From NCBI RefSeq assembly GCF_015355755.1, contig NZ_JACVEE010000004.1, positions 186,001 to 250,000 of the forward strand: a stretch of 64,000 nt of DNA, in the 5' to 3' direction. A model generated the notes under the pieces. The model saw only the letters and a list, made by a program, of their open reading frames with translations, did no database searches and was not told the origin of the DNA. This document shows positions 1 to 6,903 of this stretch, piece by piece; position 1 is the stretch's first letter, and each line of letters starts with the position of its first letter. The position numbers and the translations under genes were made by a program. Origin of the DNA: Nocardia sp. XZ_19_385 (GTDB lineage: Bacteria; Actinomycetota; Actinomycetes; Mycobacteriales; Mycobacteriaceae).

Positions 1-843
1 GCGCGGCGGCACGGTTTTCATGGTGAAGTCGCGCGGATCGATATCGGGGATCTCGTCCCAGCGAACCGGGGTCGAGACCGTCGCCTCCGGCACTCCGCGC
101 ACCGAGTAGGCGGCGGCGATGGTGTGATCGCGGGCGTTCTGGTTGTAGTCGACGAACAGCAGCTTCGGATCGCGGTCCTTGCGCCACCAGGTGGTCGTCA
201 CGTCGTCGGGTGCGCGGCGCTCGACCTCGTGCGCGAAAGCCAGCGCGGCGCGGCGGACCTCGGCGAAACCCCACTCCGGCGCGATCCGCACGTACACGTG
301 GAGGCCGTGTCCCCCTGAGGTTTTCGGCCAGCCGACCGCACCGAGGTCGTCGAGCACCTCGTGCACCACCCCGGCCACCCGCTGCACCCGCGACCACGGG
401 CAGTCCGGCATCGGATCCAGATCGATGCGCCACTCGTCGGGGCGCTCGGTGTCGGCGCGCCGGGAGTTCCAGGGATGGAACTCCACCGTCGACATCTGCA
501 CTGCCCAGATCACGTCGGCCAGCTCGCTGACGCACAATTCGTCGGCGGTGCGGCTGTAGCGGGGGAAGAACACCCGGACGGTCGGAACCCACGGCGGGGC
601 GCCCGCGGGTAGTCGCTTCTGATGGACCTTGTCCCCGGCCAGCCCCTTCGGGAAACGGTGCAGCATGCAGGGGCGGTCGCGCAACGCGTTGACGATGCCG
701 TCGCCGACGCTCAGGTAGTACTGGACCAGGTCGAGCTTCGTCGCCCCGGTCTCGGGGAAGTACACCCGATCCGGATTCGAGATCCGCACCGTCCGATCCC
801 CGACATCGAGCTCGATCGCGGGACTTCCAGACTTACCGGCCAC
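1..843 (-). CDS. LigD-type DNA polymerase/primase domain protein (C-terminus beyond window)
   Basis: Stand-alone homologue of the archaeo-eukaryotic primase (polymerase) domain of bacterial NHEJ ligase LigD, which fills in and extends broken DNA ends with dNTPs or rNTPs. 281 residues are visible from GTG 843; the gene runs off the left edge. Family landmarks in order: FPKGLAGDKVHQKRLP (about 64-79), FHPWNSR (122-128), the metal-binding pair in RIDLDPMPDCPW (D141, D143), KTSGGHGLHVYV (174-185) and FVDYNQNARDHTIAAAYSVR (230-249) with the third catalytic Asp (D232). No ligase or nuclease domain precedes it, so this is the isolated-polymerase type seen in actinobacteria. A -10 box sits 7 nt before the GTG, so it is probably leaderless. 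What follows the polymerase domain cannot be seen. Confidence 0.9.
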   Translation of the reverse strand, partial: MAGKSGSPAIELDVGDRTVRISNPDRVYFPETGATKLDLVQYYLSVGDGIVNALRDRPCMLHRFPKGLAGDKVHQKRLPAGAPPWVPTVRVFFPRYSRTADELCVSELADVIWAVQMSTVEFHPWNSRRADTERPDEWRIDLDPMPDCPWSRVQRVAGVVHEVLDDLGAVGWPKTSGGHGLHVYVRIAPEWGFAEVRRAALAFAHEVERRAPDDVTTTWWRKDRDPKLLFVDYNQNARDHTIAAAYSVRGVPEATVSTPVRWDEIPDIDPRDFTMKTVPPR

Positions 844-850
844 CCGTCCG

Positions 851-856
851 ACGATA
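851..856 (-). promoter_or_regulatory. -10 box (TATCGT), leaderless LigD-type gene
   Basis: TATCGT on the minus strand ends 7 nt before the GTG at 843, the spacing expected when transcription starts at the start codon. There is no Shine-Dalgarno sequence in between. Confidence 0.4.
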
Positions 857-903
857 GCGGGCGCGCGGCAACCGCGCTGGTCGTCGGCCGACAACGCACC
901 ACG

Positions 904-1083
904 TCAGGCCGCGTCGCGCGCACCGAATTCGTACGCCCACGATCCTTCGCAGCCGCCGAACGGCAGCCCGTGCCACGCCCGCGGGCACCCGGAATTCGGG
1001 CACCGGCTGTTGGCGGCGGAGTTCGCTGTCTGCTCCCGATCCAGGCGAGCAGCCATCCATTCGTCTAGTTTCTTCGGGTCCAT
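904..1083 (-). CDS. 59-aa Cys/His-rich miniprotein
   Basis: Small protein of 59 residues starting at ATG 1083 and stopping at 904. It begins MDPKKLDEWMAARLDREQ (helical, charged) and then has a compact CPNSGCPRAWHGLP segment followed by FGGCEGSW. Cys28, Cys33, His38 and Cys45 could bind one zinc ion as a CCHC knuckle. It lies between recQ and the LigD-type polymerase, on the same strand, 60 nt upstream of the latter, and may be cotranscribed with them. I do not recognise a named family. The start is supported only by position; the Shine-Dalgarno sequence is weak. A nucleic-acid-binding role is inference from context and the Cys/His pattern. Confidence 0.65.
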   Translation of the reverse strand: MDPKKLDEWMAARLDREQTANSAANSRCPNSGCPRAWHGLPFGGCEGSWAYEFGARDAA

Positions 1084-1180
1084 GCCATGTCAATTCCCGC
1101 TGGCAGGCCGAGATCCGCGAATCGTGCCCGATTGGTGATCCGACGGGGCGGGATTGTTATCGAGTGTGGGTCGATGCCGG

Positions 1181-3313
1181 TTAAGTGACAGATGCAAGGG
1201 CGAAGGGCAGAACAGCCGGGGCGCCTGCTTGGCGCAGGGCGTGGGCGGCGAGAGTGAGGGTCCAGCCGGTGTCGGTGAGGGCGTCGACCAAGAGGATCGG
1301 GCCGTCGACGGTCGACAGGTCCGGGATATCCCAGGAGTCGTAGAGACCGGCGACGCGGTGGGCGGAGTTGGCGGCCGACACCGGCGGATGGCCCGGCTTG
1401 GTCGGGAGGGTGCCCAGATCGCGGAGGCGGCCGACTTCGGCGAGGCGCGCGGCCATGGTGGCGGTGAGGACCGGGTAGTCGGGGTTCTCCAGCGCCATCA
1501 CGGTGGTCGGGCGGGTCGACCAATCCCAGCCGCGCAAGACCGCGATGCAGGCGTCGAAGACATTGTCCGGGATCGGGTCGTCGGGGGCATCGAGCAGGGC
1601 GCGCAAACGCTGGCCCCAGCCCAGGTCGGTGAGGCGGCCCAGCGCCCGGCCGGTCTCGGCGCCCTGGGTGATCTTGCCGGACAACGGGATCCCGAGCTTC
1701 GCCAGTCCGGTCGGCCACTGTTTGCGCGGGGCCAGATCGAGGCCGGGGCGGTCCAGGCGGGCGCGGGTGGCGGCCAGGTCGGCGGCATCGACGGTGGTGT
1801 CGGGTCGGGTGCCTGTGCAGTTGTCGCAGCGGCCGCAATCCGGGGAATTGCCTTCGAGAGCAGCCAAGCCCGGGTCGTCGAGTTGGCGGCGCAGGAAGTT
1901 CATCCGGCAGCCGGTGGTGGATTGATAGTCGACCATCGCCTGCTGTTCGACCTCGCGGGCCGCGGCCAAGCGCTCGTAGCGCTCGGCGTCGTAGGTCCAG
2001 TCCTGGCCGGTAGCGAGCCAGCCGCCGCGGACCCGGCGCACCGCGCCGTCGACGTCGAGCACCTTCAGCACCATTTCCAGGCGCGAGCGGTTCAATTCGA
2101 CCAGCGGTTCCAACGCGACGGTGGACATCGGGCGGTCGAAGTCGAGCGCGTCCAGCACGGCGCGGACGATGTGCTCGCGCGGGAAGGCCACGGAGGCGAA
2201 GTAACTCCAGATGCGGGCGTCCTCCGGGCCGGGCAGCAGGATCACCTCGGCGCGGTCGGTGCCACGGCCCGCGCGGCCGACCTGCTGGTAGTAGGCGATG
2301 GGGGAGGAGGGCGCGCCGACATGCACCACGAAACCCAGGTCCGGTTTGTCGAAGCCCATGCCCAGGGCGGAGGTCGCGATAAGCGCCTTCACCTCGTTGT
2401 TGAGCAATGCCTGTTCCAGCACCTCGCGCTCGGCGGGGTCGGTCTGGCCGGTGTAGGCGGCGACGGTGTGGCCGTGCGAGTTCAGCACGTCGGCGAGGTC
2501 GTGGGCGGCGGCCACGGTGAGCGTATAGACGATGCCGGAGCCTTTGAAGTCGCTCAGGTGCTGGCTCAGCCAAGCGGTGCGCTCCACCGCGTCGTCGAAT
2601 CGCACTACCGACAGGTGCAGCGATTCCCGGTCCAGGGTGCCGCGCAAAACCAGTGTCTCGGTGCCGATTTGGGTGGCGACGTCGGTGACCACGCGGTCGT
2701 TGGCGGTCGCGGTGGTGGCCAGCACCGGGACGTCGGAGCCGAGATCGGCGATCAGCGTGCGGATGCGGCGATAGTCGGGGCGGAAGTCATGGCCCCAGTC
2801 CGAGACGCAGTGCGCCTCGTCGATCACGACGAGCCCGGCGTCGGCGGCCAGCTTCGGCAGCACCTGATCCCGGAAGTCGGGGTTGTTCAATCGTTCCGGA
2901 CTGACCAGCAGCACATCGATCTCGCCCGAGGCCACCCGCTGATGGATGTCGTCCCACTCGGTCATGTTGCCCGAATTGATGGTCGCCGCAACAACTCCCG
3001 CGCGCTCGGCAGCCGCCACCTGGTTCCGCATCAACGCCAGCAGCGGCGAGACGATCACCGTCGGCCCGCGGCCCGCTCCGCGCAGCAGCTTCGCCGCGAT
3101 GAAATACACCGCCGACTTACCCCAGCCGGTGCGCTGCACCACCAGCGCCCGCCGGCGCTGCACCACCAAAGCCTCGATCGCGGTCCACTGGTCTTCGCGC
3201 AGCCGTGCCGCGGGCCCGGCCAGTTCGCGGAGCAGCTGTTCGGCCCGATCGCGCAGATCGGGCGCGTTGAGATCGATTGCTGAGGTGTCGCGGGCCGTGG
3301 TCATGGGCTCCAT
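1181..3313 (-). CDS. recQ: RecQ-family ATP-dependent DNA helicase with C-terminal phosphoribosyltransferase-like domain
   Basis: SF2 3'-5' DNA helicase of 710 residues. Visible motifs: Walker A QRTGWGKS (about 60-67), DEAH box VIDEAHCVSDWGHDFRPDY (163-181), motif III ATTATA, and motif VI QVGRAGRG (344-351). The RecQ zinc site is made of Cys469 (TTGCRMNFLRR) and CGRCDNC (493-499). After the zinc/winged-helix region there is no HRDC domain. Instead residues about 540-710 end in PILLVDALTDTGWTLTLAAH, which matches the PRPP-loop consensus of type I phosphoribosyltransferases (hydrophobic strand, D-D/A-x-x-x-T/S-G-x-T). It transcribes toward the 59-aa and LigD-type genes, so a repair role is likely. 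The stop is at 1181; ATG 3304 is a possible alternative start. Confidence 0.93.
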   Translation of the reverse strand: MEPMTTARDTSAIDLNAPDLRDRAEQLLRELAGPAARLREDQWTAIEALVVQRRRALVVQRTGWGKSAVYFIAAKLLRGAGRGPTVIVSPLLALMRNQVAAAERAGVVAATINSGNMTEWDDIHQRVASGEIDVLLVSPERLNNPDFRDQVLPKLAADAGLVVIDEAHCVSDWGHDFRPDYRRIRTLIADLGSDVPVLATTATANDRVVTDVATQIGTETLVLRGTLDRESLHLSVVRFDDAVERTAWLSQHLSDFKGSGIVYTLTVAAAHDLADVLNSHGHTVAAYTGQTDPAEREVLEQALLNNEVKALIATSALGMGFDKPDLGFVVHVGAPSSPIAYYQQVGRAGRGTDRAEVILLPGPEDARIWSYFASVAFPREHIVRAVLDALDFDRPMSTVALEPLVELNRSRLEMVLKVLDVDGAVRRVRGGWLATGQDWTYDAERYERLAAAREVEQQAMVDYQSTTGCRMNFLRRQLDDPGLAALEGNSPDCGRCDNCTGTRPDTTVDAADLAATRARLDRPGLDLAPRKQWPTGLAKLGIPLSGKITQGAETGRALGRLTDLGWGQRLRALLDAPDDPIPDNVFDACIAVLRGWDWSTRPTTVMALENPDYPVLTATMAARLAEVGRLRDLGTLPTKPGHPPVSAANSAHRVAGLYDSWDIPDLSTVDGPILLVDALTDTGWTLTLAAHALRQAGAPAVLPFALASVT

Positions 3314-3621
3314 CGTGCCGCACCGGACCGACAGGAAAGATCACCGCGGGCAGGGGCTGACCGCGATACCGGCCCTGAGCGGGTGATCGTCCTACGTTCA
3401 GGCCCCTGGACCGGCCATCCGCATTGCTACGTGCCCGGTGGATGTGCGAGGTGCCAAGCGGAGGTGCGAAGCAGATCGTGTGAATACCGGCGCGGTGATC
3501 GTTCCGGCCCGCGATCGCGATCCGCGCGAGATCATTTGCCTACTTCCGCAACCGGGCGAACTCGCTGGTGTGGAGCGACAATGGACGTGCCAGCGTTCGT
3601 GCAGCGTGCAGGAGGCGATAG
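3314..3621. other. Intergenic region, no gene recognised
   Basis: 308 nt between the divergent recQ and the 160-aa membrane protein. Short reading frames here have no Shine-Dalgarno sequence, unusual composition and no recognisable motif. It should hold both promoters, but I see no clear -10/-35 pair. AGGAGG at 3609-3614 is the ribosome-binding site of the gene at 3622. Confidence 0.6.
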
Positions 3622-4104
3622 ATGTCGTACCAGTATCAGCCGCCTGCGGGCTGGTCTCCGCCCGGCGCGGAATTCCGCACCACCGGCGGCTTTTCCCGTT
3701 TCCTGACCGGCACCGTGATCTGCCTGTTGATCACGCCCATCGGTATCGGTTTCGCCGCGCACGGCGCGGCCAGCGCCCGGCAGTGGATGATCCTCGGTGA
3801 CGCTGCCGACCGTGTCGGGTCCACCGTCCAAATCCTGGTCGGCGCAGCGCTTTTGCTGCTGGTGGCGGGTCTCGCCGCCTATGCACCGGCGGGCCCGATC
3901 ATCGCGGGGTTGACCTGGGGCGTCTTCCCTGGCGTCATCTATTTCATGTTCCCCGAGGACACCTATCGCCTGATCACCGAAATCCCCTTGCTGTCCGACC
4001 AGACGCTGCTGGCCGTGCACGCCTGGGTGATCAACGGCTGCATCTTCCTGGCCGGGGTGCTGCTGGTCGGCGCGGGCGCGGCCGCCACCTTCCGGCGACG
4101 CTGA
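3622..4104 (+). CDS. Four-helix integral membrane protein, unknown function
   Basis: 160-residue protein with a short cytoplasmic Tyr/Pro-rich lead (MSYQYQPPAGWSPPG) and about four hydrophobic stretches near residues 27-50, 68-88, 88-108 and 130-155, ending in RRR. The start is set by a strong AGGAGG 7 nt upstream of ATG 3622. It ends 3 nt from the convergent HAD gene. I do not recognise a family; the N-terminal YQPP-type lead is common in small actinobacterial membrane proteins. Confidence 0.75.
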   Translation: MSYQYQPPAGWSPPGAEFRTTGGFSRFLTGTVICLLITPIGIGFAAHGAASARQWMILGDAADRVGSTVQILVGAALLLLVAGLAAYAPAGPIIAGLTWGVFPGVIYFMFPEDTYRLITEIPLLSDQTLLAVHAWVINGCIFLAGVLLVGAGAAATFRRR

Positions 4105-4107
4105 CCC

Positions 4108-4596
4108 TCAGGTCCGGCCTTCGGTCTCCTGCGCCTGCTGCAACGCCGTCGAGGCGCCCGCCCACCGCGCCCGGACCACTGTGAAGCCTGCGCGCTCGGC
4201 ATCGATACACACCAGTTCGTCGTCGTCGACCAGCATCCGAATCTCCCGTCCGCGAGCGAGCCGCCCTAGGACCTCGAGCTTGACGTGACGCGCGGGACTG
4301 CGATCAGCATTGCGCCGCATGAAGATTCGCCCCGCGGGCAGCCCGTGCTCGGCGAGCCAGGTCCGGGTGTCCTCCCGGCAGCGCTCCGGCCGCCCGGTCA
4401 GATAGTTGATCTCGCACTCCCGCGCACTCTCCAGCAACAACGCCACGCCCTCGGCGAGCGGCGGATCATGCGGCGCGGCCGCGAAGAACGCGTCCCAAGC
4501 CCGCGGCGAGCGTTCCAGATACCGCTGCCGATGCGCGGTATCGGCGAGGGTGTTGTCCAGGTCGAACACGGCCAACGGCCGACGAGAGGGTCTCAC
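4108..4596 (-). CDS. HAD phosphatase resembling the 3'-phosphatase domain of polynucleotide kinase-phosphatase
   Basis: 162-residue HAD-superfamily hydrolase. Motif I is FDLDNTLAD (residues 11-19, nucleophile Asp and acid Asp), motif II is the Thr in NYLTGRPERCREDTRTWL, the basic patch is MRRNADRSPARHVK with the motif III Lys, and motif IV is MLVDDDELV. This pattern is that of the phosphatase half of T4-type Pnkp, which removes 3'-phosphate or 2',3'-cyclic phosphate from nucleic-acid ends. It starts at GTG 4596, 64 nt downstream of rtcB on the same strand, with its own -10 box, and ends 3 nt from the convergent membrane protein. RtcB needs the 3'-phosphate that such an enzyme would remove, so the neighbourhood suggests an RNA-end-processing pair. 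The substrate is inferred. Confidence 0.8.
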   Translation of the reverse strand: MRPSRRPLAVFDLDNTLADTAHRQRYLERSPRAWDAFFAAAPHDPPLAEGVALLLESARECEINYLTGRPERCREDTRTWLAEHGLPAGRIFMRRNADRSPARHVKLEVLGRLARGREIRMLVDDDELVCIDAERAGFTVVRARWAGASTALQQAQETEGRT

Positions 4597-4602
4597 GCAC
4601 CC

Positions 4603-4608
4603 ACCCTA
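4603..4608 (-). promoter_or_regulatory. -10 box (TAGGGT), leaderless HAD phosphatase
   Basis: TAGGGT on the minus strand lies 6 nt before GTG 4596, so the phosphatase probably has its own leaderless promoter in addition to any read-through from rtcB. Confidence 0.4.
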
Positions 4609-4625
4609 TGGCCGACACGAACGAA

Positions 4626-4648
4626 CCCCGGCAGTCGCACTACCGGGG
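4626..4648 (-). terminator. Hairpin downstream of rtcB
   Basis: Inverted repeat with a 9-bp stem (CCCCGG outer part, one G-T pair) and a 5-nt loop, 12 nt beyond the rtcB stop. It has no strong U-tract. It would reduce read-through into the phosphatase gene. Confidence 0.5.
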
Positions 4649-4660
4649 CCCACTCGTCGC

Positions 4661-5884
4661 TCAGCCCTTCACGCACAGCACCTGACGCAACGTGGCGACC
4701 ACGTCCACCAGATCCCGCTGTGCCTCGATCACCTGATCGATGTCCTTGTACGCGGCCGGAATCTCATCGACCACCCCCGCGTCCTTCCGCGACTCCACGC
4801 CTTCGGTCTGCGCGATCAAATCCGCCACCGTGAACTGCCGCTTGGCCGCATTCCGGCTCATCCGCCGCCCCGCCCCGTGTGACGCCGACTGGAACGAGGC
4901 CGGATTCCCCTTACCCCGAACCACATACGACCGCGTCCCCATGGACCCGGGGATCAACGCCAGATCTCCAGCGCCCGCCCGCACCGCACCCTTACGGGTG
5001 ACGAGCATCGGCACACCATCGATCAGCTCCTCGGCCACATAGTTGTGGTGGCAGCTGATCGGCTCGTCGAAACGCACTTCGCGCCCGGCGAATTCGTCCC
5101 GCACGGCCTGGCAGACGAGCCCTAGCATGACCGCACGATTCCGCGCCGCATATTCCTGTGCCCATTCCAGATCGCCCCGGTACGCTGCCATTTCCGGCGT
5201 TCCAGCAAGGAATACAGCAAGATCCCGATCCGGCAGCTCTTGATTGTGCTTCAGCTTCCGGGCAATCGCCATATGGCGCTCGGCAAGTTCCTTTCCAATA
5301 TTGCGGCTACCGGAGTGCAGAAGAATCCAGACCCGCTGATCGTTAGCTATGCAAAGTTCCGCAAAATGATTTCCACCGCCAAGGGAGCCCATTTGCTTGC
5401 GAGCCTTGTTTTCGAGTGTTTGTACACCTTTATGCAACGACCCAAACGAGTTCCAGAAGCGCTGCCAACCGACCTTCTGCAGGGCGACAGCTCCATGGGA
5501 CGCGGCGAACCGGGCGCCGAGTCGGGTGACATCGACCGGGTCCTTGTGTGCCTGGAATCCTACCGGCACTGCGCCCTCGATCCGAGAACGCAATGAGCGC
5601 AGGCTATCCGGGAGATCGGCGGTCGTGAGGTCAGTTTTGACGGCCTCCATTCCGTACCCGATATCGACGCCGACCGCAGCCGGCGCGACAGCATCCTTCA
5701 TGGCAATAACGGATCCGACGGTTGCGCCTTTGCCGAGGTGCACGTCAGGCATAACGCGGACGCCGTGTACCCATCTCAGCTGCGCAATGTTGCGCAACTG
5801 TTGCAGCGCGGCCTGCTCGACCTCGTGCTCGTGGGCCCACATAAGCGTCTGCGCCCGGGTACCGCGCAGCTCGACGGGAAACAT
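4661..5884 (-). CDS. rtcB: RtcB-family RNA ligase with metal-site Cys replaced by Tyr
   Basis: Homologue of RtcB, the GTP/Mn-dependent ligase that joins 3'-phosphate (or 2',3'-cyclic phosphate) to 5'-OH RNA ends. 407 residues from ATG 5884, chosen because AAGGAGAG lies just upstream and the family N-terminus (MFPVELRGTRAQTLMWA) begins there; an in-frame start at 5992 would add 36 unrelated residues. Family landmarks: MPDVHLGKGATVGSV (45-59), GVDIGYGM (72-79), GGGNHFAEL, LHSGSRNIG, SCHHNYVAEE and SHGAGRRMSR with the guanylated His. In characterised RtcB the second motif reads GVDIGCGM, and that Cys binds both Mn ions; here residue 77 is Tyr (codon TAC, 5654-5656). The other metal-binding residues are present. 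Ligase activity is therefore in doubt. No archease gene is visible. Confidence 0.93.
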   Translation of the reverse strand: MFPVELRGTRAQTLMWAHEHEVEQAALQQLRNIAQLRWVHGVRVMPDVHLGKGATVGSVIAMKDAVAPAAVGVDIGYGMEAVKTDLTTADLPDSLRSLRSRIEGAVPVGFQAHKDPVDVTRLGARFAASHGAVALQKVGWQRFWNSFGSLHKGVQTLENKARKQMGSLGGGNHFAELCIANDQRVWILLHSGSRNIGKELAERHMAIARKLKHNQELPDRDLAVFLAGTPEMAAYRGDLEWAQEYAARNRAVMLGLVCQAVRDEFAGREVRFDEPISCHHNYVAEELIDGVPMLVTRKGAVRAGAGDLALIPGSMGTRSYVVRGKGNPASFQSASHGAGRRMSRNAAKRQFTVADLIAQTEGVESRKDAGVVDEIPAAYKDIDQVIEAQRDLVDVVATLRQVLCVKG

Positions 5885-5995
5885 GTCGTTGTCCTCTCCT
5901 TCAGCAACAGCTGTACCGTACGGGCAGGACGCAGCGCGATGCACCTGAATATTGTCCAGGTAGCCGACCTGAGGAGGACAAGCTGATTGCATGGT

Positions 5996-6775
5996 CTATG
6001 CGGCCGACAGGCCGAGCCTCCACCGCCGCATCTTGACGCTTTGCTCAGTCCGGCCGAATAGAGTCGCGGCTCTTGCGACGGACAGGAATGGAAGCTCCGC
6101 GTCTTCCTCCGCGGTCCACGCCTTACTCGTACCGCCGAATCGAGTCGTGGGCGCAATCCATGATCCAACGTCACGGGCGGCTAGATATTTTCGTCGGATT
6201 GACAGACAGCCAGTGGGATAGCACCAGGTGGCCAACGCCGCAGCGGGTTCGTTGGCCACCATGATGTTGAAGACAGAATCACGTTGGTTACGCCGGGCAG
6301 TCCTGCGGACTCCGCATATGGATTCGATCTCGGTGCAAATATGATCGGCAAGCAATTTGCTGGCGGTGACGATGCTGACGAATGGATAGCCCTTGGCTGT
6401 GAACCCGATTGAGCCATCGCCGTCGATTATTCCTCGCAGATAGTCAGGTCGACTGAACTGCTGGCTTGGGGCTTGAATGATATTGGATTTCTTGCCAACT
6501 GGGACGCCAAAGGCTTCAAACTTTGTGCGGACCTCCTGTGCGCAGACCGACAGAACTCGGGAGACATGGGCTTTCTTGAAATTCGTGTCACGGGTCCGAG
6601 TTGTGACGGATGAGTAGCACGGCAGGTGGCGCTGCAACTCCCACAGGAGCTTGCCGTCGCGGTCGGACAACTCAATAGTCAATCGACCTTTAGCTGCAGT
6701 GCTTCCGTAGTGGGAGCCGTCGGTCTGAAATAGGCCGACCATGTACGAGACCTCGGGATTCGTCAGCTCTAACAT
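5996..6775 (-). CDS. Free-standing LAGLIDADG-type homing endonuclease-like protein with C-terminal HTH-like segment
   Basis: 259-residue protein with two degenerate LAGLIDADG motifs, EVSYMVGLFQTDGSH (8-22) and YLRGIIDGDGSIGF (about 112-125), each keeping the acidic metal ligand, as in single-chain homing endonucleases. The C-terminus (AWTAEEDAELPFL then TLFGRTEQSVKMRRWRLGL) looks like a Myb/SANT-type helix-turn-helix. The base composition is visibly less GC-rich than its neighbours and uses AT-ending codons, a sign of transfer. It lies 111 nt upstream of rtcB on the same strand and has its own leaderless -10 box. It is not inside an intein or visible intron: rtcB downstream is intact and the flanking genes are complete. 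It may cleave an rtcB allele or be a domesticated regulator. Confidence 0.8.
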   Translation of the reverse strand: MLELTNPEVSYMVGLFQTDGSHYGSTAAKGRLTIELSDRDGKLLWELQRHLPCYSSVTTRTRDTNFKKAHVSRVLSVCAQEVRTKFEAFGVPVGKKSNIIQAPSQQFSRPDYLRGIIDGDGSIGFTAKGYPFVSIVTASKLLADHICTEIESICGVRRTARRNQRDSVFNIMVANEPAAALATWCYPTGCLSIRRKYLAARDVGSWIAPTTRFGGTSKAWTAEEDAELPFLSVARAATLFGRTEQSVKMRRWRLGLSAA

Positions 6776-6781
6776 AGCCTG

Positions 6782-6787
6782 AGCCTA
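6782..6787 (-). promoter_or_regulatory. -10 box (TAGGCT), leaderless LAGLIDADG gene
   Basis: TAGGCT on the minus strand, 6 nt before ATG 6775. The acquired gene uses the same promoter layout as resident genes. Confidence 0.4.
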
Positions 6788-6887
6788 GAATGATCGAACT
6801 GACGTACGAGGAGATCTGCGAAATCTTGTCCTGTTAGTCCCTTTTGGTGGACTGTGATTGACAAGTGCCGGAGTGCACCAAGTCGAT

Positions 6888-6902
6888 GCGCCCGAGGGGC
6901 GC
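6888..6902 (-). terminator. Hairpin after the binding-protein gene
   Basis: Perfect 6-bp stem GCGCCC/GGGCGC with loop GAG, one base past the stop codon of the gene ending at 6904. It is short and lacks a clear U-tract. Confidence 0.4.
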
Positions 6903-6903
6903 C

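Noticed and set aside
1154..3283. Long plus-strand frame opposite recQ (709 codons)
   Set aside because: It is the shadow of recQ: high-GC third positions leave long opposite frames. No family motifs, Gly/Arg-rich composition. The same holds for the long opposite frames at 11581-13992, 19400-21604, 36934-38619 and 42596-45136.
4661..5884. Intein or intron within rtcB, suggested by the neighbouring LAGLIDADG gene
   Set aside because: The rtcB frame reads through all family motifs without extra domain or splice motifs.
5996..6900. Group I intron or tRNA around the LAGLIDADG gene
   Set aside because: No tRNA-like cloverleaf or split gene is visible on either side; the gene has its own promoter.
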